A stretch of DNA of 64,000 nt from Batrachochytrium dendrobatidis JAM81 (lineage: Eukaryota; Chytridiomycota; Chytridiomycetes; Rhizophydiales). The position numbers were made by a program, and so were the translations under genes. A model generated the notes under the pieces. That model worked only from the letters and a program-made list of their open reading frames with translations. It ran no database searches and was not told the origin of the DNA. Positions 1 to 11,490 of this stretch are shown here, in pieces (the first letter of the stretch is position 1; every line of letters starts with the position of its first letter). The stretch lies in contig NW_006281100.1 in NCBI RefSeq assembly GCF_000203795.2, positions 1,757,099 through 1,821,098 of the forward strand, written 5' to 3'.

Positions 1-148
1 TCTGCTGGTCTGTTTTTCATGTAGTGTCAGACTTGTGTTTCATTCTAAAACTTGTGCTAGAGATCTCCTCTAATAAACATTCAACACCACGACTTTTGCA
101 TGGGTTCGGAAGATGTCATACTAACTTTTTGTTGATTTGAACTCCAAG

Positions 149-3100
149 TCAGAAGAGGATCAGCAATTAAAGTCTGAGCTCGAGATGCTGGTAGAAAGAC
201 TAAAGGTATTCTTGATTCATGCCAGAAATCTGTTGGTTGATTCTGTCTGATTTCTAGTGTTGCGTATAGGAGCAAAAAACCGACCTGTACAGACCTGCAC
301 TAGAGACTCTTCGGACTCTTATTCGCACATCCACTAGCTCAATGACTTCGGTTCCCAAACCACTCAAGTTTTTAAGACCTCATTATCCTATTCTTGTCGA
401 GTTGTTTGAAAAATGGCCCGTTTCTGAAGTCAGGGTAATTGATATGCCTTGTGAATCTCTCCTGTCTGGGCTCTTGCTGATATCCGGTTGTTTTTGCAGA
501 AATTTCTTGCAGATATCTTGTCGGTAATGGCCATGTCCTATGCCGAAGAAGGAAAACGTGATAGTCTGCGTTTTCGCATGGCTGGTTCATCCGAGCCTGC
601 TGGATCTTGGGGCCACGAATACGTTCGGTAATTCTTGCATAGATATCATTGATGGTTTGTATGTCAATCGTCTAATCCTCTTTTTTAGCCACTTGGCTGG
701 TGAGCTTATTGGCGAGTATGCATTTTTACAAGAGTCAGATCGTCCTACTACCTATGTTGTTGAGCAGGCATTAGAAATTGTTCCCTTTTTTCTCAAGCAC
801 AATGCAGAAGGTGATGCATGTGATTTGCTGATTGATATCGAATCTTTGGATAAGCTTGCCGAGTACGTTGACAAGGACACCTATGCTCGTGTTTGTCTTT
901 ACATTAGCAGGTATGGCTTTTGAATTACCCTAGACTGCTATACCCCGTCTTTTTCAACTCTACCAGATACTTAGTTTTTTAAATATGATTAGCTGCGCTC
1001 CATATGTATCTCCACCCGACGATGTAGTTATTCTCAAGACTGCTCATGCAATCTATAGGAAATTCGATCAATTTCCATCAGCCATTCAGATTTCTATGAA
1101 ACTCAATGACGCAGAAATGATCAAGGATGACTTTGAGTCGTGCAAAAACCCTGTTCTTCAAAAGCAGCTTGCATTTTTGCTTGCTCGCCAGCAACTGCAT
1201 TTGGTAGTTGACGATGAGGATATAAACGAAATTCTTAACAATACCCGTCTAAGTGAGCAGTTTATCACCCTTGCTCGCGATCTGGATGTGCTTGAACCCA
1301 AGGTTCCTGAAGATATATACAAGAGCCATTTGGAAAACACTCGTCCTGGAGCATCCAGTGCTAATGTCGATTCTGCCAAGCAGAACCTTGCATCTACTTT
1401 TGTCAATGCATTTGTAAATGCTGGATTTGGTACTGATAAACTCATGATGGGTACCGATGAGGGCAGCTGGATCTACAAGAACAAAGACCATGGAATGCTT
1501 AGTGCTGCCGCTTCATTGGGAAATATTCTCCTTTGGGATGTGGAAATTGGACTTACTCATATTGACAAATACCTCTATTCTCAAGACGACAACATCAAGG
1601 CGGGTGCCCTATTGGCAATCGGACTGCTTACTTCTGGTGTGCGGAATGAATCTGATCCTGCTCTCGCTCTCTTGTCTGAACAGGTCAACGCATCGAGTGC
1701 CATTATCCGTGCTACATCCATTGTTGGATTGGGAATCGCTTATGCTCGGGGTGCTAGAGAAGAGGTTCTCGAACTGCTTCTTCCGCTGGTAAGCGACACT
1801 GGTCTTAGCATGGAGCTTGCATCGCTTGCTGCACTTTCACTTGGATTGGTATTTGTCGGTACTTGTCACGGGGAAATTACCAGCACTATTTTGCAGACTA
1901 TGATGGAACGCGAGGAAGCGCATCTCAAGGATCCATACGCTAAGCTCATGGGTGCAGGGTTGGCACTTTTGTTCCTTGGTAAGCAAGACGCAGCCGATGC
2001 TCCAATTGAAACCCTTAAAGTTATTGAAGGAGGCATGTCCAAGCAAGTCGAAGTCATGGTTGAGATATGTGCTTATGCAACCACAGGCAACGTTCTCAAA
2101 ATCCAAAAAATGCTCCATCATTGTAATGATCATCTTGACCCAGAAAAGGAAGATGCCAGTTTCCAAGGGTTAGCGGTGATTGGCATTGCTCTTATTGCCA
2201 TGGGTGAAGAAATCGGATCTGAGATGGCTATGCGGGCTTTTAACCACCTCATGCACTATGGCGAGCCTGTTATTCGCCGTGCCGTGCCTTTGGCTCTTGG
2301 TCTCTTGTGCGCATCTAATCCACTGGTCAATTTACTTGATCTTCTTAGCAAATATTCCCATGATAACGATGCAGATGTTGCACAAAACGCCATTTTTGCC
2401 ATGGGATTAGTCGGTGCTGGAACAAACAATGCTCGTCTGGCACAGATGCTAAGGCAACTTGCTGCCTATTATCATAAAGAACCCAACCATCTCTTTGTCA
2501 TTCGTGTTGCTCAGGTAATCTTTGCATTTTGAACGCCAGATTGAATTATTTTTAGATACTGACAATGCAATGTGGTGGTTTTTGTTGGGCTTAGGGTATG
2601 CTGCATATGGGTAAAGGAACGCTTACTCTGAATCCGTTTACTATTAACCGAAGCATGTTTTCTCCTGCTGCTGTTGCTGGATTGTTTGTGACTCTTGTTG
2701 CCATGACGGATACCAAAACCTGTAAGTTGATTCTATATTTGATTTTGATATTTGAATGCAACTCACGTAAACAACCCTATTGCTAGTTATCTTTGGTAAA
2801 GCACACTATTTCCTGTATTACCTTGTGCCAGCCATGTATCCTCGCTTCCTCATGACACTTGATGAATCGTTGAAAAACATTGTCGTTTCAGTGCGAGTTG
2901 GTCAGGCTGTTGATGTTGTTGGACAGGCTGGTCGGCCCAAGACCATTACTGGATTCCAAACACACTCGACTCCAGTCTTGCTAGGTTATAATGAGCGCGC
3001 CGAATTGGCCACCGAAGAGTTTTTATCACTCTCTGGAGTTCTGGAAGGCTTTGTGATTCTTAAAAAGAACCCAGAGGTGAGTTGAATTGACGTAAATGGA

Positions 3101-3169
3101 CTAAAACACGGAGAGCTAATTATAATTTTGTATTATCAGTGGATGGATGAAGATTCGACTGCAAAATGA
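149..3169 (+). CDS. RPN1: 26S proteasome regulatory subunit RPN1 (PSMD2), 5' end outside window
   Basis: This encodes the large non-ATPase scaffold of the 19S base, which docks ubiquitin receptors, shuttle factors and Ubp6. Eight exons are readable: 149-205, 270-434, 500-627, 689-910, 993-2514, 2595-2721, 2787-3076 and 3140-3169, each joined in frame by GT-AG introns. Recognisable family stretches are [47 protein letters not shown], the PC-repeat region (alanine/glycine-rich helices in exon 5, such as [13 protein letters not shown]) and [16 protein letters not shown] near the C terminus. The first exon or exons lie upstream of or at the window edge: 149 is preceded by an acceptor and a TACTAAC-like branch site near 119-125. 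The stop is TGA at 3167-3169. The identity is secure; only the N terminus is missing. Confidence 0.95.
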
Positions 3170-3381
3170 TGTTTGCTATCAATGGCTCGATGATTCAAGA
3201 GAGTACTTGTGATTCAGTTTAGAGCGTGGTTTAGTGAGATTCAAGAAGAAATGAAGGATTGAATATGGAATAGTCGAGTTGATTCAAACATCACTCATTA
3301 GAGTTCATGTGACTTCACGTGATTGTTGTGTAGTGTTTGACATTTGGTTTTTATAATTCAAACCAACTCTTCACAAGCGCA

Positions 3382-3967
3382 ATGGCAACAGCACAACTCC
3401 TCCCACTCGGTATCTACAGTGTAGCCATTCACGCATCCTATTTCAACTCTATACTAACCACGAAAACACTATTGACCTTATGTAGAGCTCGTGGATCGGT
3501 GTGTTGGATCCAAGCTGTGGGTCATTATGAAAGGCGATAAAGAGTTTACTGGTACACTATTGGGATTTGACGATTTTGTCAACATGGTGTTGGAAGATGT
3601 AACAGAATAGTAAGTCCAACCCAACCTACACCACACCAACCCAGCACTCACATTTAGAATTTAGTGAAATGACTTCCACTGGAATCAGAACGGAACACTT
3701 TGATCAACTTCTTCTCAACGGCAACAATATCTGCATGGTAATGTGATCTTCTCACTGCATGGATCGTATTCCAATCATGTTGCTCATATTTTGGATTGTG
3801 TTGTGTGATGTCTATCATTACAGTTGGTGCCTGGTGGAGAGTAAGTATTTGATTGCACAAGTATTGTATGGGTAATGGATTTTGACTCGACCTTTTATTT
3901 TAGAGGTCCGCTTGGATCTAACGAGTCCAAGCAAGAGGAGCTAATGAACGGAGTTACTGAAGCGTAG
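3382..3967 (+). CDS. LSM5: U6 snRNA-associated Sm-like protein LSm5
   Basis: This is one of the seven LSm proteins: Lsm2-8 in the nucleus binds the U6 snRNA 3' tail, and Lsm1-7 in the cytoplasm promotes decapping. Five exons give a protein of about 101 aa: 3382-3409, 3486-3609, 3665-3737, 3824-3840 and 3904-3967. The Sm1 motif is visible as [20 protein letters not shown] followed by [12 protein letters not shown], and the Sm2 motif as [15 protein letters not shown], the LSm5-type signature. The start is the first ATG in frame ([17 protein letters not shown]), matching the family N terminus. No exon is long enough to stand out as an ORF, so the gene must be assembled from splice sites. It starts 212 bp after RPN1 on the same strand and converges on GLT1. 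Confidence 0.93.
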
Positions 3968-4165
3968 ATGATCACTTGCATAAGCAGATTACACAAGACA
4001 TTGACTACTGAGATGATGATGCGTTGGGAATAAATTCAATATTATATAGGATCTAAATGTTGTCAAGGCTAAAGTGGTTTTATTTGGTTTTAGTTTTGAA
4101 GCACCAGGCCAATGCAGCTTGTATGCCAAGTGACAGATATGTGTGGATAGTTTGAAAAGATCGTA

Positions 4166-7100
4166 TTAGCCATGAACGCTCATGTTTAAACCAGCTCCAG
4201 CAACAACTGGATGCGCTTGGAGTGCTTTGAGTCGCTCCACTTCCCGTTTCTCAATTCCTCCCGTTACTGGCAGTCGCGTATTACCCATCAAATGTAGATC
4301 GATTTGTCTTGCAGCCTGTCGACCTTCATTGATCCCCCAAACAATAAGCGATTGCCCTCTTCTACAGTCTCCAGCAGCAAACACTCCAGGAACGCTTGTT
4401 GCATACGTACCACCTAATGCAGACATGGGAGCATTTCCTCCTGGTAGAGTAGATCCGTGGTCATCACCTAAAGCCATTGTAACAATGTTTGATCGCATGT
4501 CTTGTTTGACTTGCAACTGCTGAATCAGTTCCTTTTCCGGTCCAAGAAATCCCATACTCAGCAACACCATATCGGCTGGGAAAAACTGCTCAGAGCCAGG
4601 AACCTCGCCCATTTTCCATCCACCTTGATCTGTTCTTGTCCATTCAACACGTATCGTGTTGATCCCTTTAACATGACCAGAACCATCCGAAACAAACTCT
4701 TTGGAAAGAATACAGTATTGACGTGGATCTTTACCAAAAATGGTTGCCGCTTCAGCATGGCCATAATCGACTCTGAATACTCGAGGGTATTCGGGCCATG
4801 GATTGGATTTGTTGCGTGTTTCTGGAGGTTGAGGCATGAGTTCAAAGTTGACAATGGATTTGGCGCCTAGTAATGAAATGGGTTGAAAAGTTAGTGAACT
4901 TGAATCCGTATTGCATCACTTTGTTGTACTACAACAATATAGGCATCTCATAGTCAATAGTGTAATACTTGCCATGGCGCAACGAAGTGCCTATGCAATC
5001 CGTGCCGGTATCACCACCACCAATAACAATCACGTCCTTGCCCTTGGCGCTCAAATAAGTACCGTCCTTTAGTGACGAATCCATCAACGACTTTGTATTG
5101 CGTTGCAAAAACTCCATTGCAAAGTGAATGCCATCTAAATTCCTGTTTTTGATGGGCAGATCTCGAGGCCATGTAGCACCCACAGCCAACAACATGACAT
5201 CGTTTGCTTGCTTGATCTCGTTGGGCGAAATTCGTTTTCCAACATGCGCATTGGGAATAAACGTTACACCTTCTGCAGCCAGTAGATCCACTCGTCGCTG
5301 TACAATACTTTTATCCAATTTCATATTGGGAATACCGTACATCAACAGTCCACCAAATCTGTCGTTGCGATCATAAACCGTCACAGTATGGCCCGCTTTG
5401 TTGAGTTGATCAGCAGCTGCTAACCCTGCAGGACCGCTACCCACAATTGCCACACGTTTTCCCGTCCTGGTTTGTGGTGGGTTAGGCACCATCCAACCTT
5501 GTTCAAAAGCGTAATCAATAATAGCACATTCAATGCTTTTGATGGAAACAGGAAGCTCGTTTATACCCAAAACGCAAGCTCCTTCACATGGAGCAGGGCA
5601 TACTCGCCCAGTAAATTCTGGAAAATTGTTGGTCATAAGAAGACGATCCAAGGCTGCACGCCATTGGTCTTTGTAAACAAGATCATTCCATTTTGGAATA
5701 ATGTTGCCAATCGGACAACCCATATCAGATTGACAAAAAGGAACACCGCAATCTGATTTTTTAATTGGTAGTAGTTGAACAAAAACAACATTTAGTATAT
5801 ACACTGAATAGATGATGCAATTTAGCAAGTGCTGCAACAGGCAAAAATAATATTCAATATTGTCAAAGGCAGCACGTATATTCAAAGCAAGTGATTTACC
5901 CATGCAGCGAGCTGCTTGAACCTTTAATTCTTTAGTAGATAGACGAGCATTCACTTCTTTCCAGTCCTTGGATCGTTTTTCAGGATGTCGATACGTGTCA
6001 CTCTGTCGTTGATACTTGATAAATCCGCGAACCTTGTCAATCACTTGAGATTTCTTTACCGCAGCAGTTTCATCTAAAACGCCATCTTCAATGTCACCTA
6101 CAGCAGGTTCGTTACTCACTTTGGAGGGCAACGATGGAAGGGAAACGGTTTTGGTACTCGACAGCGAGGTAGCTTGAGCCTGCTTCATTAACACTGCGCG
6201 ATAATCTCTTGGCATGACTTTAACAAATAAAGGCAACACTTTTTCCCATGTATCCAGACATCGTTTAGCAATGTGTGATCCAGTTAGCTTGTGGTGCTCG
6301 GAAATGATGGTTTTGAGCCATTGAGCTTCTTCCGTCCCATCTACAGCCTCAAGATCCACCATCTCGCCATTGCATTTGGATTTAAATGCTTTTTTGGTGT
6401 CGAGAATGTAAGCAATACCGCCAGACATGCCAGCAGCAAAATTCCGACCTGTATCACCTAGCACAACAACCCTTCCACCAGTCATATACTCGCATCCATG
6501 GTCACCAACACCTTCAACAACAGCTATGGCACCCGAATTTCGTACACCGAATCTTTCGGCGGCAACACCGCTGAAAAATGCTTTTCCACTTGTCGCACCG
6601 TATAAACACACATTTCCCACAATGATGTTGGATTCAGGTGAAAAAATGGATTGTTTGGGTGGATAGACAATAATATGTCCACCAGAAAGACCTTTTCCTA
6701 CATAGTCATTAGCATCGCCTTCGAGCTCGAGTAGAATTCCTGGAGCAAGAAAAGCACCAAGAGATTGGCCAGCTGAACCTTGCAGTTTTATATGAATTGA
6801 AGCATCTGGAAGTCCTACTTCTCCGAATATACGAGAAACGTGGTATGATAAAGTTGTGCCAATTGTACGGTCGGTATTGATTACATTTGCAGTCAATACT
6901 GTACGTTGACGTTTGATTAGTGCGGGTTGAGCCTGCTCAATAAATCTTGAATCTAAACAAGGTGGTTGCGGAGGTTTCACTGCGTCATGCACACGATGTG
7001 TAGCAGCTCCAGGTCGCAACTCAAAAGCTGGTGTCAGCACTGAAGATAAATCCAAGTTTGCCGTTTTTGGATTTCGAAGATTATCATTCACTATCAACAT

Positions 7101-10100
7101 ATCTGCTCTTCCAACCATTTCATCAATGGTAAGAAACCCAAGTTGAGCCATGATGCTACGACAATGCTCCGCTACAAAATGGAAATAGTTGACAACATGT
7201 TCAGGCGTGCCAACGAATTTTTTGCGAAGATCTGGATCTTGAGTGGCAACACCGACTGGACAGGTGTTGAGATGGCATTTGCGCATCATTGTGCAGCCCA
7301 TGGCAATAAGTGGAGTTGTAGCAAAGCCCCATTCTTCAGCACCAAGCATACAAGCAATGACAACATCGCGACCTGTTTTGATTTGCCCATCTGTTTGAAG
7401 CGTTACTCTACCACGAAGATCATTCAATACCAATGTTTGATGTGTTTCAGCCAATCCCAACTCCCATGGCAAACCAGCATATTTGATTCCAGTGAGTCGA
7501 CTTGCTCCTGTACCTCCATCATGACCCGAGATCAAAATATGCTCTGCATTGGCTTTAGCTACACCTGAAGCAATGATACCCACGCCGACTTCTGACACCA
7601 GTTTAACTGAAATCCGTGCAACTGGATTGGCATTTCCCAAATCAAAAATCAGCTGCTTCAAGTCCTCAATCGAGTAAATGTCGTGATGCGGCGGTGGAGA
7701 AATCAATCCAACACCAGGGGTAGACTTTCTTGTGGAAGCGATTCCTTGAGATACTTTATATCCTGGAAGCTCACCACCTTCGCCAGGTTTAGCCCCTTGA
7801 GCCATTTTAATCTGTAACTCGTCTGAATCGGATAGGTAGTAACTGGTGACACCAAATCGTCCCGAGGCAACCTGTTTAATTGCCGAGCGCATTAGGTCGC
7901 CATTTTTGAGTGGAACTGACCGAATGGGATCTTCGCCTCCTTCTCCCGTGTTGCTTTTTCCACCCATCCGATTCATAGCAATGGCCAAAGCAGAATGAGC
8001 TTCCATAGAAATTGATCCATAGGACATGGCTCCAGTACAAAACCGCTTGACAATACTAGTCCAAGGCTCAACCAATTCAATTGGAACTGGCTTGGCTTTA
8101 CCGAAATTGAAATCAAGAAGTCCCCGAAGTGTACAGTTTTTAATTTGATTATGGGCCTGCTGAGCAAATTTCTCGTATGCAGTTTGCGAATCTGATCGAA
8201 CGGCGTCTTGCAATGATGCAATCGAAACCGGATCATTGATGTGTGATTCACCACCTTGACGCCAATGATATTCGCCAGTTTCTGGAAGAGATTCAAGGCA
8301 TACAGTGTCGCGAGGTGGATATGCTTTATCATGAAATGTCAAGGCATCTAGCGCAAGAATACGGAACCCAACACCCATGATACGTGATGCTGTTCCTGAA
8401 AAGCACTTGGTAATCACTGGTCGATCAATACCCAATGCTTCAAAAATCTGAGCTCCTTTATAGCTTTGCAAAGTGGAAATTCCCATTTTGCTCATGACTT
8501 TTTTGATGCCATCGTTGCTCGCTTTAATAAAATTATATGTCAACTTTTCTGGTGTGATACCATTAAGCGATTTTCCATTCATGGCAAGAAGTCCATCACG
8601 AGCGAGTTTATGCACAGACTCGAGTGCTAGATAGGGACAAATCGCATCAGCGCCGTACCCCAGCAGCACACAGAAATGGTGAACTTCGCGTGCCTCGCCT
8701 GTTTCTACCACCAAAGCAATTTTGGAACGCTGTTTGTTGCGAATGAGATGGTGATGTACTGCACCAAGAGCAATTAGAGCTGAAACCGGGACTCTATCCA
8801 CAGCAACAAATGTATCAGACAAAACCACAATTTTAACACCTTCTTGAATAGCAAGAGAAACTTGAGCACAGAAACGGTCAAGAGCACGCATGTAGCCAGC
8901 AACTCCCTCTTGCTTTTCAAACGTAATGTCAATGATAGTAACGGGCCAGTTGGGTTTATAAGCCTGCAATCCTTTAATTTCTTCCATATTTTCAATTGAC
9001 AGTAGTGGCGATAAAAGTCGGATACGATGACACTGAGTTGGATCCAACTCTAAAATGTTGCCCTGAGGTCCAATATAGCATGACAGAGACATGACAATAT
9101 CCTCGCGGATGGGATCGATGGGTGGATTTGTAACCTGAGCAAAAAGCTGTCTAAAGTATTGATAGATTGTGCAGGGATTGTGCGATAGACATGCAAGAGG
9201 TGTATCGATTCCCATGGATCCAAGAGGTTCTTTTCCGTCTATTGCCATGATTGATACTATTGTTGTCAACTGTTCAAGTGTGAAATTAAAAGCCAACATG
9301 CGCTTATCCTGTGTTACAGTGGTTTCATCTAAACGATGGGTACGCTTGATTCCACCTTGATTAGCCCATAGACTGATGTCTGCCATATTAATAGTGTAGT
9401 CGCGCACCCACTTGGCAAAATCACGTTTACTGCCTATGGTATTTTTTAGCTCTGTATCTTCTACAACTCGACCTTCAACAGTATCTACAAGAAGCATCTT
9501 TCCTGGTTGTAGTCGACCTTTGCTGACAATCGTTTCGGGATCGACAGGAATTGTGCCGACTTCCGATGCGCAGATCATAATGTCTTGGTTGGTGATGTAG
9601 AATCTACACGGACGAAGACCATTGCGATCCAACGACGCACCCACATAACGACCATCGCTAAATGTAAAAAGTGCAGGACCATCCCAAGGTTCCATTAGAC
9701 ATGCGGCCCATTGATAAAACGCACGTTTTTCCGGAGGCATATCAGGTTGATTTTGCCAAGCTTCTGGAATCATTACCTAGAGTATATAATTCAGTGATAT
9801 AAACTTTTAATTTGAAATCAATACACATTTATACATACCATGACGGCTTCAGGGAGGGTCAGTACGCCATTCATGACCAGTAGTTCCAACACATTATCAA
9901 ATGCAGCCGAGTCAGAGCCACCTTCTTCAACAATTGGGTAGAGCGATTCAAGCTGAGAGCCAAAGCGTTTAGATCTGATGATGCCCTCGCGAGCACGCAT
10001 CCAATTTTTATTTCCTCTGAGAGTGTTGATTTCACCTAATATGCATGCACAAAGTAGATCAGCAACAGATCTGTACAAGAATACAGGGAATATATACGAT

Positions 10101-11088
10101 TACCGTTGTGGGCACACAGACGCATGGGTTGAGCACGATCCCAAGAGGGAAACGTGTTGGTGGAGAATCTTGAATGAACCAAGCAAAAATACGAGGCAAA
10201 CAAGGGGTCAGCAAGATCAGTGAAATATGGATATACTTGAGAAGGAGCCAGTAAACCCTTGTAGACAATGTTTTTTGTAGACAAGGAGCAGATATAGAAT
10301 GATTTGCGTTGGGAAATAGCATGCGTAGCGTTTTTTCTGAGAAGATAAAGTTGGCGTGCAAAAAGAGCGTCATCATCCAGAGCGGAATCGACAGTAGAGA
10401 TCTTGGGCTGGCGAAACGAAGTGTTTGGAGAGAGCGGATCGTCGGCAAGCACTACAAATGGCTGTAGAATAGTGGGCTCTTTTGATCGAGCAACAGGACC
10501 CAAAATCTGAGAGTTTCTAGGAACAGATCTCCAGCACAGGACGATCAGGCCAAGATCTCGAGCAATCTGCTCAAACTGGGCAATACCCTGTCTGCAAGTA
10601 CGATCATCAGGAGAGAAGAAGACATTTCCAACAGCATACTGGCCAGGAGAAGGCAGCTCGATGGTCCCAGTGGTGTTGACATGAATGGGTCCAATATCAT
10701 CGTGTTCGTGGTCAAAGTCCGTGCTGGCTAAATGCCGAAGCCGGGCAGGATGGGAATAGCTGGCGGTTGCTTGAGTAGATCCGCTGCTATCTGGAGTTGA
10801 CAAGACTCGTACCTGATGAGCGAAAAACGAGTGAGGAATAGAACACATGAGTCCAGCACCATCACCATCTCTTGCATCGGCACCCACAGCACCTCGATGA
10901 GCCATACTACATAAAATACCACGAGCATCGCTGATGATGGAGTGGTGAGCAGAGCCTTTAATGTGGCAGATAAACCCAACACCACATGCATCTTTTTCCA
11001 TATCTGGAAGATATAACCCCTGCGGTTGTGGAAGAGCATCTGCCCATGACGAGGAGTCGGGAATGCTTTCTGGAATGAGTTCTACCAT
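4166..11088 (-). CDS. GLT1: Glutamate synthase [NAD(P)H], single-chain GOGAT
   Basis: It converts glutamine plus 2-oxoglutarate to two glutamates using NAD(P)H, FMN, FAD and Fe-S clusters. Five exons (10104-11088, 9839-10035, 5900-9776, 4973-5752, 4166-4866) sum to 6540 nt, about 2179 aa, the usual eukaryotic length. Order: a short propeptide, then the predicted amidotransferase nucleophile Cys35 (KDACGVGF); the glutaminase domain; the FMN synthase domain with the Fe-S cluster region ([13 protein letters not shown]); a GXGXG-type domain; then the fused beta part with Fe-S cysteines ([12 protein letters not shown]) and two dinucleotide folds ([18 protein letters not shown] and [13 protein letters not shown]). 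The last intron uses a GC donor (GCAAGT). Without it the family sequence [11 protein letters not shown] cannot be formed. The intron at 5753-5899 happens to lack stops, so a naive ORF reads through it. Confidence 0.95.
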
Positions 11089-11490
11089 ACAATGATAATA
11101 AAAGTATTCGATAGATTCGATTTAATCTGAAAGATAAACTCTTGCGTGACGTAATAGAAGAACCAAAAATCCACTTGTACGATGAATGTAAGCGAAACTA
11201 GATTTAAAATGTCAATGACCTCTTTATAAGCAACTTTGTTCTCAATGGTTCAAGGGCGGGTGGTTTCCAAGCAGGCCGTTGTAAGCTAACCATTGCAGCT
11301 GCGCAGCTGCTTTAATCAATATCAAGTTATACCGAATGGTTTCAGCGCGTTCCCGTTTGGATCGACAACGATCAGTTGTCGTGTTTTTATTTTACAACTT
11401 TTTATTTCAGTCAAGTTTTGTAATTGTTTTTCTGCGATTACTGAGCCTCGTCACGAACTGCATATATAAAACTCGGATATAGACTCTAAA
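11089..11490. promoter_or_regulatory. Divergent promoter region GLT1 / MRH4-like helicase
   Basis: These 402 bp separate the two divergently transcribed start codons. On the helicase side there are T-rich tracts and a CATATATAAAA box (about 11459-11469) some 22-32 bp before the ATG. No specific operator is recognisable. Confidence 0.5.

Noticed and set aside
100..133. RPN1 start codon at position 100
   Set aside because: The frame MGSEDVILTFC ends in a stop; the site lies in the intron with the branch-point-like sequence before the acceptor at 148.
5753..5899. Extra GLT1 coding segment in the uninterrupted ORF
   Set aside because: It has canonical GT...AG ends, an un-family-like sequence ([17 protein letters not shown]), and its removal restores [11 protein letters not shown].
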